A program made the translations under genes and the position numbers. The notes under the pieces were generated by a model. That model was not told where the DNA came from. It was given only the letters and a program-made list of their open reading frames with translations, and searched no databases. A stretch of DNA of 64,000 nucleotides from Grifola frondosa (taxonomy: Eukaryota; Basidiomycota; Agaricomycetes; Polyporales; Grifolaceae), in assembly GCA_001683735.1 (NCBI GenBank), contig LUGG01000006.1, positions 1,302,001 through 1,366,000 on the forward strand, given 5' to 3'. The stretch's first letter is position 1, and each line of letters opens with the position of its first letter. Of this stretch, positions 13,552 through 25,666 are shown in pieces.

Positions 13552-15303
13552 TTACGAATCCTCCGCACCTTGGACCTCTTCCTCGTGGGTGTCGTCGCTG
13601 TAATCTGAGTCGACGTCCATGGTTTCGCTGTATATATCGAGGGCGGCCTGGGGATCCAGCTGAGAGTCGTCAGAAAACTCCTCCTCCTCCGTCCAATCGG
13701 ACAGGTCGTCATCAGATTCACTTGAACTGGAACCAGGTCTGTATTCCTTGGCTCCATCGGACTCTGACTCTGGCTCGGACTCCGATCCGTACTCGGGCTC
13801 GGAACCAAATCCCCACATATTCTCGCATCGAAATACGCCCACATCGGTCTGCAGAACGTAGAGACCGCATAGTTCATGGACAGTGGCCAGTTCCGAGGCT
13901 GGAGTATCGGGGGGCAGAAGACGGGGTAGATCTCGGATATGCACAAGGGCATAATCCAATTTCCTGGCGAAAATTTTGCGGGAGGCGTAGAAGGTATCCA
14001 ACACTAGCTCCTGATTATCCTCTGGGTCGTCATCGTCATCGTATGGGTCGCTATCCCAAATGTCCACGAACATTAGCCTCGGATGAGGAGGGATAGCATC
14101 TAAACATGAACGCAATCCCCGTGATTCGGGAGTAACGACCAGATGTTCAAGGCGGGGGCATAACCCCAAGAGCTGCGGCATAAGAACGAGAGGCTCCTCA
14201 ACATGTGATTACGAAGGTCCAAATACTTGACATTGGATCCATGGCGTTTGAAGAACTCGTTATGGTGCAGAGATGTCAAGGATACATGGATTCGTTTAAG
14301 CCTAGGCATGCGCCACTCGATGAAGTGGTTCAAATCATACAGGGAAGGTTCGGGACGCTGTGGCGAGAAATCGCATGGTGAGACGTCGAGCTCCTCCAAG
14401 CATGGCCAATCGATGACCTGTGAGGGTGCCGATAGATAACTAGGCATGGTCAGAGATACCAGTCGTGAGCATAATGCGAATGATGGTATGGATGAAGGGG
14501 ACGTGATGGTTGTGGATGTATCTGGAAGGAGGGGTTCGATACTCGATGTGTTTTCTACCGGGCCAAAAATCGCTATCGCCTGAGGGAATGGTAGGGAATA
14601 AATTACTGGCGCAAACCTATCGCTCGAGAGAAATATGGGAGTGATTGTCAGCGACGTGATGGACCTGCACTCGGTGAGGATGAATGCAATGTCTGCCATA
14701 ACCACGTCCCATAAACGCTTTGGGACATAACAATCGAGAACAAGCTTCTTGACCAAGGGATAGACTCCTTTAACACCCGAGCGAAGGGTCCGAGCGAAGG
14801 CCACGACCTGACCAGCATGGCAAAATGCAACTTGCTCGTAGAGGAAAATCATCCCCACTGGATGCCAAGCCACACAGACTAGTGTAAGGTCTTTCTTCAT
14901 ACGTATGGAACGAGACCATGGCGAGTCGGGTCCACCGTGCAGCGATGGCTCGAGGAACTCGGACGGTGGCAGGACAAAGCCAAAGATCATTTGCAGCAAC
15001 TCGAAAGGTAGGTTATCAGCAGGGCACACCGCGTGCTGAACAACATGTTCAGCAATGCCCTGATCATTCTCCTGTCGTCAACGAACGTTGTCGAATTTAG
15101 CTCACGTCTGATAGATATGGATTTGGGGAAACACTACGCACCCAAAGGTGTGGCACTTGCGCTCGACCCTCTTGCTCGGCTTCATCCGTGAGGGCGTCTC
15201 CGCATGCCAAGAGCTGAGAGACATCGTTGTCGTCCGCAGACGCTGCCATCGACGAGCTTGATGGCATCAACTTTGTGAGAGAACCGTTACAACGCTCGCG
15301 CAA
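13552..15303 (-). CDS. F-box-like/LRR protein (frame break near 14205)
   Basis: A likely F-box adaptor of the large agaricomycete family, which would bring unknown substrates to an SCF ubiquitin ligase. The N-terminal block LPFELLQMIFGFVLPPSEFL (about 15015 down to 14955), followed by LTLVCVAWHPVGMIFLYEQV, is F-box-like. Leucine-rich repeats follow (CLEELDVSPCDF; MPRLKRIHVSLTSL; VKYLDLRNH) and then an acidic Glu/Asp/Ser-rich tail from about 13840 to the TAA at 13552-13554. The N-terminal and LRR part and the tail are in different frames; the switch lies near 14200-14212, between VKYLDLRNH and PQLLGLCPRLEHLVV. One missing base explains it best, although a weak intron cannot be excluded. The first exon (about 15104-15303, ATG at 15303 or 15246) joins through a short 34-base GT-AG gap and is uncertain. 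Confidence 0.6.
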
Positions 15304-15682
15304 CAGTTTTGTTTGTCAGGACAAATAATGTGACCGCATAGCACTCTCGACTGTTCTCGTTTGCTCTATTTGCTAGATTAGCCTGATTAGGCACGAGACT
15401 GGCTACGTACTCTGTTTCCTTGGTGGACAGCTTGCAGACGGGCAAACAGAAATAAAACTCGGGCTGACTTTCCAGGTGGATTTGTGCTTGTCACTTAGCA
15501 AATTTAGTCATAATCTTAAATTATTTTCTTTGATTTTGGGACGTACAATAACGGACCTCTTGTCCCTGCTACTCGACTACTTCATCCACATTCTGACCAC
15601 TGGCACCTTGCTGCTGACAGTGCTGGAGGGTTGGAGAGGTTGAGACAACCTTGACACGAGTGCAGGAGCTCTCCTGAATTAC
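15304..15682 (+). other. divergent promoter region, F-box / NDUFAF7
   Basis: About 380 bases between two diverging genes; AT-rich stretch near 15495-15540. No gene seen. Confidence 0.45.
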
Positions 15683-17361
15683 ATGCTCTCTCGCGGCGCT
15701 CGGATTTCGGTGCAGAGATGTGCACGTAGGTTTCCGCCACGCACTTCCTTCTCTTCTGCAGCGCGCCGACGTGGTCCTGCGCGTAAACGGTCGGACAAAA
15801 TCAATTACAATACGAGGTTTTCGTTCGAGGACACTCCAGATGCCGAGCACATCAATTACCGGCGCGTCACCGCGAACGACCTCGAACACGAGCATGAGCC
15901 ACCGCGTCGTGTCAAGATGCTCGTGCGCGACTTCATAGAGGACTCCTTGTATAACCCGCACTATGGCTACTTTCCAAAACAGGCGACCATCTTCACTTCG
16001 TCGGAGACGATAGATTTTGCGTCTTTACGGAATGGGACACACTTCCAACAAGAGGTTGCGAAGCGCTACGCTGCGTATGGGCTAGATACTGATGGTCCCG
16101 GCAGACAAATATGGCATACACCGACGGAGTTGTTCAAGGTGTGTCCATGTTAATTCTTATGCACGGCTTTACTAACGACGGTTCAGCCTTGGTATGCACG
16201 CGCCATCGCGCAATGCCTCGTCTCCGAGTATCTGCTCAAATATTTCCCATACGAGGACTTTGTTTTGTATGAGATCGGTGCGGGGAACGGCACGCTAGCA
16301 TTGGACATGCTGGATTACATAAAAGAGGAATATCCTGAAGTATATGATCAGACAAGGTACAACATCGTCGAGATCAGTGGCAACTTGGCGCAGTTGCAGA
16401 AAGAGAAGTTGTGCAGCGTCCATCCTTGTGTAAATGTGACGCACAAGAGCATATTTCAATGGGACACGCCAGAGCCCTCTCCGTGTTTCTTCATAGCAAT
16501 GGAAGTTATTGTGAGTGTGCATCCTCCCTATCGCAGGCTGCGTGAGTAAGTGTTCCACAGGATAATTTCGCCCATGATATGATACGGTACGACCTTCGAA
16601 CACTAGAGCCATACCAAGGACTGGTTACCATCGACGCCAGCGGCGATTTCAGCACCTACTACACTCGAATTACCGACCCACTTATTAACTCTTACCTCAG
16701 ACTGCGCCGTCGACTGAACCATCCACCACCAATCCCCCGCATCCTGAAGGCATCCTCCACTTTCCGCACGTTCTACACCAACCTGCCCTTCGCGCCAAAT
16801 CTGTCCGCACCAGAGTTCATACCCACGCGCCTCCTCACCCTCCTCTATACACTCCGCAAACAATTCCCCCGCCATCGCCTGCTACTTTCCGATTTCTCCT
16901 CTCTGCCAGACACCATCCCCGGCGTCAATGCACCCGTCGTGCAGACACGATACCAGAACACCACGGTGGCTTGTGAGTCCCTACTCGTCAAGCAGGGATA
17001 CTTCGACATATTCTTCCCGACCGACTTCGGGCACCTTCGAGACATGTACGAGCACATCTTGTCGCAGCCGCTGCCGCCAGACGTTTCGGGCAGCGACTCG
17101 CCACGCGTATCTCCGCTGAGCGTGACCGCGTCGCCGCTCTCCATCGGCGGCAATTTCTTCTCGTCGTATCACCCGAAAAATCGGCGGACACCGCTGGACG
17201 GCGTCGCGTCGTCGAGTGGGCTTCCGATCGGGGAGCGCAAGTCCAGTGTGTTCAAGCACGCGGAGTTTATGGAGACGTATGCGGATTTGGAGAAAACTCG
17301 TCTTCGCAATGGGGAGAACCCGATATTGGACCTTTACCAAAATGTAAAGTTCTTATTTTAG
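15683..17361 (+). CDS. NDUFAF7: NDUFAF7/MidA-type protein arginine methyltransferase, mitochondrial
   Basis: A SAM-dependent methyltransferase that in animals dimethylates an Arg of a complex I subunit early in assembly. The N-terminus (MLSRGARISVQRCARRF) is Arg-rich without acids, a good mitochondrial presequence. Then MLVRDFIEDSLYNPHYGYF near 15920 (the conserved opening of the family), TPTELF near 16120, motif I LYEIGAGNGTLALDML near 16270-16315, and IVEISGNLAQLQ near 16365. The acidic exon end AMEVIDNFAHD spans the second intron (about 16510-16560). Two short introns in all, open frame throughout; about 525 residues, longer than bacterial MidA. Between about 17060 and 17230 there is a Ser/Pro-rich insertion. 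No missing key residue was noticed. Confidence 0.88.
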
Positions 17362-17611
17362 TTGTCCCGCGTATGGGGCATGGATTGCGGGGATACACTT
17401 CTCATTCACGCCCTATGCACGACGCTATTGCTGAAGATCATCCAACTTTGGATACCGCTTAACCGGAGATTGTGCTCGAAGAACGTGAAAGTGAAGAAAA
17501 CAACGGTGTGAAATATTGTACAGCTGGCAGCAGGAGTGTTTACGTCCCATTAATACTGTCAAGCGCGCGTGCTTTCTTCCTCTCGCCATCAACCTTGGCG
17601 CGTTGTGATTC

Positions 17612-18387
17612 ATGGCCCTCCCAATCTACTATACAAGAGCAGATATATTGAGACAGTTAGTATCGTCATTTATCAATGATGAGGACGCGTATGAACGCGT
17701 CTTGCAGGACACAGGTAACAAGGTCTCGCGGCGAGCCACCATCGCTGGTCCCCAAAACATCATACTCGGGGGAAGACTATCATCTCTAATGGTGCTATCA
17801 TCCGTGGTGATTTGCGACGAACGGGACCTGGCCATGCCGTAGTCATCTCTCTCGGTCGATATTGCCTCATCGATGAAGGGTGTGTTATGAGGTACGCAAT
17901 GTCCCCTACAAGCTTCCACACGCATGTGGTTGATCTTATACGAGTAGGCCGCCATATAAGACCTATCGAGGCAACTTCAATTATTATCCCATGAAGATTG
18001 GTGACCATGTGCATATCGGTGCGAACACTATCGTCGAGGCTGCCACCATCGGTAATCACGTAGAAATTGGCAAAAACTGTATAATTGTACGTGCCTTGAG
18101 CTCTGTCATCTCTAATACATATATGCGCCTCCAGGGCAAATTTGCTATCATCAAGGATTGTGCTAAGATCATAGACAACACGGTCGTGCTACCTAATACT
18201 GTCATTCCGGCACTGGCTGTCTTCGCTGGCTGTCCAGGTTGGTTCAATTCGTTATATAGGTGTCTTTGACTGATAGGGAGCAATAGGAGAATTTATTGAG
18301 GATCTCCCCGAGTCGACTCAAGAGATGGTCGAAGCGCATACGAAGCAGTATTATACGTTGTTTCAGCCTCTGCCGGCAGACCGGTGA
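17612..18387 (+). CDS. DCTN5: dynactin subunit 5 (p25), frame break at a G run
   Basis: A subunit of the pointed-end complex of dynactin, the dynein activator that links the motor to endosomal cargo. It is a left-handed beta-helix built from hexapeptide repeats, visible as IGDHVHIGANTIVEAATIG and NHVEIGKNCII (about 17995-18090). The opening reads GNKVSRRATIAGPQNIILGG, strongly conserved, and the end ESTQEMVEAHTKQYYTLFQP (about 18312-18370) is also typical. About four introns. The protein changes frame between NIILGG and TIISNGAIIRGDLRRTGPGH. The only sequence there is a run of five G at 17768-17772; one more G would give an unbroken family match, and no intron fits. The ATG at 17612 is the natural start. 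About 200 residues. Confidence 0.85.
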
Positions 18388-18635
18388 CAGGCAGGCCATA
18401 TTGGTGCTCCAATATACCCGCTGCCGATGATACCAACAGAATCTTCTGTCTGCATCTATAAGTACTGACGATCTGGTGGCTGAGTTTTCGTATATTCGCT
18501 CATTTGTTATCCTACGTTTTCCGCAAGTAGACGTGTGTCAGACACCTTCGAGCGGGATGAATTACATGACGGTCAGAGATCGAGTAGTACAATGTTATAC
18601 ATGGCAAACTTTCTTGGGAACTGAGTGCACTAGCA

Positions 18636-19100
18636 TTATTGTCTAAGCAAGTACACAGTCTTGCCGTAGTAGTATGCAGACACTGCCGATGTGGCTGTGA
18701 GCACGGCGGGTACGGGGCCTTTGGTAGCTCGAGGTATGGACGACAGAAGCAGCAGCGCAGAAGCACCTGAACACAAAATACGTATTAGGTATGAGATAAT
18801 GTCGTATGATGAACATGCTCACCAAGAGCACCCTCAAGCCCGTTCGGAGTTCCGTTTCGAATGCTGTTAGCACTCCAAAGGTAAAGAGCACCAACGCTTC
18901 ACCGCCAGTTAGACACGTCGAATTTCTCACGAACGCAAGACGTACCCAACACCTGCGACCAGGGAGGGTACGCTCGCGTCCTGACAAATCCAGTTATGCC
19001 TCCAACGATGCACAGAGTCCCCATGAGAAAGGCTGGATAGGCGGACTGCAAGAAAATATCAGCAATTGCTCACAGAGAACGTTGAAGACATGCTGACCAT
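18636..19100 (-). CDS. TMEM14: TMEM14 (UPF0136) membrane protein, frame break near 18975
   Basis: A small membrane protein with several hydrophobic helices; animal TMEM14C works in mitochondrial porphyrin transport, but the fungal role is not established. On the minus strand the exons read FLMGTLCIVGGITGFV, SLVAGVG, GALYLWSANSIRNGTPNGLE and ALLLLSSIPRATKGPVPAVL, ending in GKTVYLLRQ with TAA at 18636-18638. Three introns join these (one about 60 bases after SLVAGVG). The start is ATG 19100, with a second ATG at 19091. Between FVRTR and VPSLVAGVG the frame shifts inside the exon near 18973-18976; one extra base restores the family sequence and no intron fits. Length about 105 residues, normal for the family. 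Confidence 0.75.
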
Positions 19101-19414
19101 GGTGATAGATTGGAATAAAGTCGTGTGGGAAGATGCAGTCGCAAAGAGTCGAGGACAGTCGAGTTCATGTAATCCCGCATTATCATAAATAACCAAGTGA
19201 TCGGATTTCGGCAGCCCGATTTCGTCATCGTGTAAATGAATGATAAATTTACTTAATTCAAAATGTTTACAAAACATGTTAAAACCACTGGATAATATCT
19301 CTTCACCGCGCTCCTCCTACTTGCTGAAAGAGCTTCTGTCCTTCCAAGTCGTTATATACCTTGTCGAGTGGTTCTGTAAGTGCCTCCTTAGCTTTCAATA
19401 GGCAAACCTCTGCC
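19101..19414. promoter_or_regulatory. divergent promoter region, TMEM14 / MMS19
   Basis: 314 bases between the two ATGs of diverging genes. AT-rich near 19235-19275. No clear TATA box chosen. Confidence 0.4.
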
Positions 19415-22400
19415 ATGGAGAGAATCGAGCGTTTGGTGCGTACTTGGTTTGCGTCTGGAAGAGATCAGGAAGTTGAGGACACTGTCTCAGGCAAGTAAAT
19501 TTATATTAGCAACACACTTCCTGTTAACAGCCACTTTCAGAGATTACAAACGGGAATGCGACGCTTCTCCATCTCGTCAAAGTACTAGGAGAGTATCTAA
19601 CCTCGGAAGAAGATGAATTACGGACCAAGGGTAATACTCCAGATTCGCCAATGCACCATGTTTATGTATCGAAATACCAGGCGTTGAATTTCTGTCTCTT
19701 GTTCTCGGACGATGTCCGTCTGAGAAACTGAATCGTCAGTCGGGTGCGCACATCTTGCGCGGCTCAGGTATCTCCAGTTCTGATTATTTCGGATCTGCCA
19801 AAAGTGCGCGTCCTGGTGACGTTTTATTGCGGAAAACTCGAAGATACAGAGACGATCGTTCCGGCTTTGAAAGGGCTGGTCTCGCTGACTTCCCTGAATG
19901 CGTTCACGTCAAGCGATGCCGTTGAAGTCATGAAGGCGTAAGAACCATTTATCGGAGACAGCTGTGCCAGAACTCAAGTTCCGCCCTAGACTCATCGCGC
20001 ATGTCAAGATGAAAGCTTTGGTCCAGTCACAGCGTTTCTTGGTCTTCACAATCGTTGACACCCTTGTAGCTCGTCAACGAGATGGTGAGTGCGCGATGAA
20101 GAGAACTTCACATGTTTATCCAAATCCTCATTTACTTTTTAGCCTTGAAAGGAATGGGTAAAGAGTTCCTTTGTGGCTATCTCTATCTGGCTGAAGGAGA
20201 GAAGGATCCCCGCAATTTGTTATTGGCATTTGCCATTGCTCGTGTGCTCTTGATCGAATTTGACATATCAAGCCACGTAGAAGTGCGTCACACGCATGCA
20301 CTTGATATTCATCACTAACATATGGACAGGATCTATTTAATATCACATTTTGTTACTTCCCGATCACATTCAGGCCTCCACCTAACGATCCGTATGGGAT
20401 AACAACTGAGGATTTGAAAAATGCCCTTCGGTACCAACCTTCATGTGCCACTAATACCGCAAGTCACAGTTGCTGAAATCATTATTCAGCGCATGTCTTC
20501 ATTCAACGCCTTCATTCGGACCGCTGGCGATTCCGCTATTCCTCGAGAAGCTGACTGCTGGATCTCCTGTGACAAAGGTATTGCGAAGAATTATTGTGGC
20601 TATCTTGCATATTAAATGTCTGGCTACAGAGAGACACTCTGGAAGCGCTCGACTACTGCCTCCCTGTGTATGGCGCCGCCGTAGCGAGGAACTTTGCACG
20701 CAAATTGTGGAACTCTCTAAAGCTCGAAGTATGGAAGACCTGAATATATTCTGTAGATAACATGCCTCACAAACGTTTTATTAATTACAGATCTTCCAAC
20801 CGACTGATAGTGCCACTGAGGAGAAGGCGCTGAAGACTACCCAAGTCTTGATACAAACAATATACTCTACTAATGATACGGAGAAACCATCAGAGGAAGG
20901 CGATATCGAGGGCCTTGCAAAGGAAGCCTGTGAAGAATGTATACAAATTTTGCGTGAACCGGAGAAGAGTCAAGCAAAGCCAGCAATCAAGGTTCTTTGC
21001 GCCTTTATGTCCACCACACGTTCGTATATGCTCAATAATTCACATACATCATACTCATCTTGGTAATTATGTAGCCTCCGTGGCACGATTTACGCTTGCG
21101 AGAGCAGTGCCACATCTAGTCAAGCTCTTCCTGAATCCTGATGAAGTGGCGAATCGCGCGCCTACTCTGCGATTACTTTCCGACCTCATTGCTGCTTCCC
21201 GTGATTCGGTATCTGAAGACCCTGAGGTGCTGCCTGCCGAAGGCGATGTGCCCCTTTCCCCATTCAAGGATGAAGTCCTTGGTATTTTAACCGTTGGGTT
21301 AAATACTCCCTCATCTGTTCAGTCGGCACTCGATGGCCTGAAAGGAATGATTACTACAAGAGGTCTCTTGACTGAAGAAGAGCTAGGGTTCGTAGTTCAC
21401 AACGTCAACGAGCTGCTCCAGAAAGAAAATGAGGAAGGCGATGATAACAGGTTGTGACCTCTTCTTCCTCCGGCCTGTCCTCTCGTTCTAATATCTCCTG
21501 CGAGAAATCTAGTGATCCCACATTGGACCTTTTGTCTACCGTTTCTGCCATCGCTCCAGAACACGTATCGCAAAACACTCTGCCTCTACTATTCAGCTCC
21601 CTTCCGGACCGCGCCCCACCTCGCGACGCGGAGGCCGACCGCATGAAATATTGGCGGACGCTCTCCTCTCTAGCCAAACTTTGCAAGCAGCCCGATTTGT
21701 TCGAGACTCTCGTCGTGCGGCTGTCCACGAAGCTTGACCTCGTCTGTGCGTCACCATCAGTAATAAGCGATGGGCCAACACCGGACGTCGAACCAAGCGC
21801 CGCTTACGCTCATTCGATATTGCGGACTCTGGCTGACGTCCTCGTGGCGAAGATTGCAATGGGGCACACAGACGTCGTGAAGTATATCGACCGGCTCGTA
21901 CCGCGACTATACAACCTCTTCATTTATTCTGCCCTCTTGGATGGTAGAAACGACGTGGTGGCTACTGACCCTCGCCTCATCTCTGTCGCCGCGCAGATTA
22001 TCACATTAATTGTTCAGTCATTGCCCGCACGGTGAGCCCACATCTGGCCCCTGTTGCATTGGTGTCTCATCAGTTTCAGGAGACAAGAAATACTCGTGAA
22101 GCTGGTTTTTGCTGGTTATCTGGATGGCAACTTAGCCCAACTTGCGGAAGGGCAACAAAAGCTGCCGACAGCCAAAAAATTTGAACCATTTGATGTTTGT
22201 GATCCTTCGTCGAGCTTGGATTTGCGTGTAATTTAAGCTACCTACTTGTAGGCCAATGCGCCTCCCGCGCAGAAGAATTTGCTTGCTCTGTTTGCCGCGC
22301 CTGTGATCGCATTGCATAAAGAGGTGGGCCTTTAGTGCATCTATATTAGTCTTCGGCACTGAAGAAATAATGAGCAGGTGTCATTGCCTATCCCTGATGA

Positions 22401-23761
22401 AGCAGCCTTCTTGGACATGATATTGCGTTGGTTCACTGAACATGCAGAAAATACAATGCAAAGAGACGCCATCAAGCATGTAATTGCTTCAGTCATCAAC
22501 AAAAGAGCCGAAGGTAGTCGTTGATTGTCATGTGTTCAGAATGTCGATCTCTGATTGATGTCATAGGCCTGTTGACATTCCTGTCTGATGGACTGGACAC
22601 ATTTTGGAAGACTCACGTTGTAGACGTGAACAAGCCTGTCGAAAGTCGCCAGCATGCCATTTCAGCATGGACCTGGGTGAGTGTATTCTAACACGCTGTT
22701 TTCCGTGTTATTCTTAGGTCTTCGATAGACAACCAAGGCCCTGCTGGCGCGCGGTCACGTTCTTGCCATGGGCTACACAGATAGATTATTTGAACTATTT
22801 GACGACGAGCACATCAACTGGGAAGCCGCGAGAGCCGTTGGGAATATTGCTGGCAGCGACAAAATACTGACCAAGAAGAATCACGCCATCATCAAGGTTT
22901 GTTCGAACAATGATCGCGGAACTTTGTTGTTCTTGACCAATTCTATGTAGATCTTGCATGCTCAAAGATTTTGCACTACTGTCCTGCCTCGCATCATATC
23001 GGGTGCGAAATCATCTCCTCGTACGTAGCGGTCTGACTCCCTTAGTTTCATAATCTGCAATGCTCAAGCATGATCATAGAACCCAGGCAACAGAACGCTT
23101 ACCTCGTTGCGCTGACGTCTTTGATCAAATCCGTGCCCAAGTCCTGTTATGCACATGAAATGTCTACGGTAAGTCATTTTACTGATCCCAAATCGTGTCA
23201 TACCGACCTGGGACTCCATTCCAGCTCATGCCCCTCCTTCTCCGAGGCCTCGACCTACCAGACAACGATATTAGGGCGAGCGTCATAGACACCCTTCTCG
23301 CAGCTGCGAAATCCGGCTCGGACGAAAACAGCGTTATATCAGAACATGCGTCAAGTCTGGTCTCGACGATGTTAAAAAACAGTATGGTCCGAGAGATGCC
23401 CTCTGTCGTGCGTATTGAGTTCACCGTCGATGTTTGAATTTTGCTGGGCTAAGAAACCACTCTTGGCAGCGGGTTCGCATTGCAGCATTACGCTACTTGG
23501 CTACGCTTCCAAGTGTTGTGAGATATGACGTACTTCATCCCCAGAAGGCGACGGTGATACGCGAGCTGGCGAAGGTCCTCGATGACCCTAAGAGATCCGT
23601 TCGGAAAGAAGCCGTGGACGCTCGGTAAGTCATTTGGGGATTGTACACTAATTGGTTGTGCTGAACTGCTTCCCCCGCTCAGGACCAACTGGTAAGTTGA
23701 TATCGCCATTCATCATTGACCCATCTTCATCACTCTGGGCAGGTTCAAATTTACAGGGTAG
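19415..23761 (+). CDS. MMS19: MMS19, cytosolic iron-sulfur assembly targeting factor
   Basis: A HEAT-repeat scaffold of the CIA targeting complex that hands iron-sulfur clusters to nuclear DNA enzymes such as XPD, Pol delta and primase. N-terminal domain: FLCGYLYLAEGEKDPRNLLL near 20170-20225, then ITFCYFPITFRPPPNDPYGI around 20343-20403, very close to the human FEVTSCYFPIDFTPPPNDPHGI block. C-terminal domain: VRYDVLHPQKATVIRELAKV and LDDPKRSVRKEAVDAR (23518-23628), finishing TNWFKFTG after two tiny exons, with stop TAG at 23759-23761. Many short introns. One uses a GC donor: 19491-19540 (GCAAGT...TTTCAG). Another, 21451-21512, hides what first looks like a frameshift. About 1,050 residues, the usual size. 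The start ATG 19415 gives MERIERLVRTWFASG and fits the family. Confidence 0.9.
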
Positions 23762-24012
23762 CCGATATTATTTGCAACAGAAGCATAGAGGGTATGATAT
23801 TGCAGGAATCTATGTATGACAACTTGTATAAAAAACTACAAACGCACTGTGGATATAGTAAAACTTCAATGAGGTGTAACGAGATGTATAAGATCCTAGT
23901 ATGCATGCGTGATACATTCCCTAAGCACAACTTATCAGGAGAGAGGAAAGCGGGTGAGTGCAAATAGCAGGACAACGCAAGCAGTACATAATGTAAATCA
24001 AGACGGACGTGC

Positions 24013-25365
24013 TCACGATGCACCGGCCATAATCGCCTGCGTCTTCATATTCGCCTCCACCAACGCCTTCTCGAATGCCTGCAAGTGCTCCTGCACAAGC
24101 TTCCGCCCGTCAACCCTCCGCGAGCTGTGCGACCTTGTGGGTGTCGCTGGAACTGCGCCCGGCGTATCTACGTCTATCCCCGCCTCCCACCGTTCGATCC
24201 TGAGCCGGCTCCGTTCCGCGCTATCCCATTCCGTTCGCCACCCTCCCAGCTTGTTCTTCAGTGCTCGGATCTTCCGTCCAGCCTCCGTCGTAGCCGCCGC
24301 GTTCACCTGCGTGTGCTCCGATATCGTTGCGAGCGATGTGGCGGCGGACGTTGTAAATGTGCGCAGATGGGCAAGCATGGGGATCGTATTCGCCGGTGTC
24401 GCAGGCCCACTGACCAGGGGCGGGGGCGGGAATTCCGTCTTGACGGGTGTGGGTGAATACACGGAATCATACTCCTCGTCCTCGTCGCCGAAGCGCGGTT
24501 GGTCCGGGTCGACCTCCCAGTCGTTTGCGAGCTGTGAGTTCGACATTGATTCTTCGGGCACCGCCTCGAGCTGCGGCGCGTCCGCCCGCGATTCATGCTG
24601 CGCGACGTCCTCGATCAAATCCTCGAGCTCGTCTAGCTTGCCGAGCACGTCATTGCCACCGACCTCGCCAGAAATCTTCCTGAACTCGCGCTCGCACTCC
24701 AGCAGCTCGCGCACCTGGCCCTCTCTATCCCGTGCGCTATCATTGATCCGCCGAATCATGTCGGACGCGAGAACTTCGAGTGTGGGCTGCGGGGCAGACG
24801 GGGCGTAGTCAATGTCGAGCCGCCGCAGCTGAGAGAGGAACTTCTCCGTGTATTCCAGGTCCTGTGCGAGGATGACCATGGGGTCCTGCTCGGGCTGCTT
24901 CTGCAGTTTTGGGGAGGATAGAGGACTCCCGAAGTCGGGGTCGAAGTCGGGGGAGGAGTCGGCGGCGAACGTGGGCGATGATGGGGCACCATCTAGCGCA
25001 TCAGCAGCCAATTCGTCGGCGAATGAAGGTATGTCGGGCCCAATGACGCCGTTGACCTCCTGGTGCTCGTCTATCCCTTCCGCGCCCTCGTCATACTCGA
25101 TCCCGAACTCCTCCGCCAAGAGTTTCGAGCCCGCGCTCGGCTCCGGCATCAAAGCCACCGCGAGTTCATGTGCTAGTGAATATCGTCCATTCGCTGCTTC
25201 GTCGTCGAGCGTCTGGGCTAGGCTGGAGCCACGCAAAGATGTGCTGGATCGGCGGCCATTGAGAGTTGCGGTTTGTTTCGACGACGACTTACGCATTGTG
25301 GAGCCAGGAGTGAGAAAACGCGAGGCTGTGGCCCCGAACACGTCGTCGTCATCAAAAGAGGGCAT
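24013..25365 (-). CDS. uncharacterised acidic coiled-coil protein
   Basis: A 450-codon, apparently intron-free gene that I do not recognise. The opening is MPSFDDDDVFGATASRFLT, followed by a Ser-rich stretch with basic residues and a long acidic region. A predicted coiled coil lies at about residues 165-265 (ILAQDLEYTEKFLSQLRR; RDREGQVRELLECEREFR), with LGKLDELEDLIEDVAQH close after it. A second helical block near the C-terminus includes AGRKIRALKNKLGGWRTEWD, and helical charged residues continue to the end. No catalytic motif, signal peptide or membrane segment. GC-rich, strongly biased codon use supports a real gene. It could be a cytoskeletal or scaffold protein, but that is a guess. It converges on MMS19 with about 250 bases between stops. 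Confidence 0.7.
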   Translation of the reverse strand: MPSFDDDDVFGATASRFLTPGSTMRKSSSKQTATLNGRRSSTSLRGSSLAQTLDDEAANGRYSLAHELAVALMPEPSAGSKLLAEEFGIEYDEGAEGIDEHQEVNGVIGPDIPSFADELAADALDGAPSSPTFAADSSPDFDPDFGSPLSSPKLQKQPEQDPMVILAQDLEYTEKFLSQLRRLDIDYAPSAPQPTLEVLASDMIRRINDSARDREGQVRELLECEREFRKISGEVGGNDVLGKLDELEDLIEDVAQHESRADAPQLEAVPEESMSNSQLANDWEVDPDQPRFGDEDEEYDSVYSPTPVKTEFPPPPLVSGPATPANTIPMLAHLRTFTTSAATSLATISEHTQVNAAATTEAGRKIRALKNKLGGWRTEWDSAERSRLRIERWEAGIDVDTPGAVPATPTRSHSSRRVDGRKLVQEHLQAFEKALVEANMKTQAIMAGAS

Positions 25366-25666
25366 GGAGGACGAGAAAAGCGCGATGGGAGATGGTGGTC
25401 GCAGTTAAAAGTCGCGGTGGCAACGCGCCGTCGTGGCTGAAAGGCCTCCAACAAATTTCAATTCGCGAGAAGAAAACCTAAGCAGACTACTTACGGCATA
25501 CCGCGATACCGACCTGAGTCCCACATATCGAATAGTATCGCGTTATGTACGTATAGGAAAAATCTATCTCTATGAAATTCTAGACAATCTATGGTATCGT
25601 AAATGTTGTCTATGGGCAGCTATATAGGAATGAAAGAAAATCTGGGAAATCGACCAGTCGGTGATT
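25366..25666 (-). other. intergenic region
   Basis: About 300 bases, the 5' flank of the coiled-coil gene and 3' flank of the F-box gene. AT-rich around 25530-25625. No gene seen. Confidence 0.45.

Noticed and set aside
21440..21515. Apparent frameshift in MMS19
   Set aside because: A 62-base GT-AG intron (21451-21512) joins the two frames exactly, so no base error is needed.
24085..24808. Plus-strand frames opposite the coiled-coil gene
   Set aside because: The high GC content of the minus-strand gene keeps several frames open; the minus strand has the only protein-like composition.
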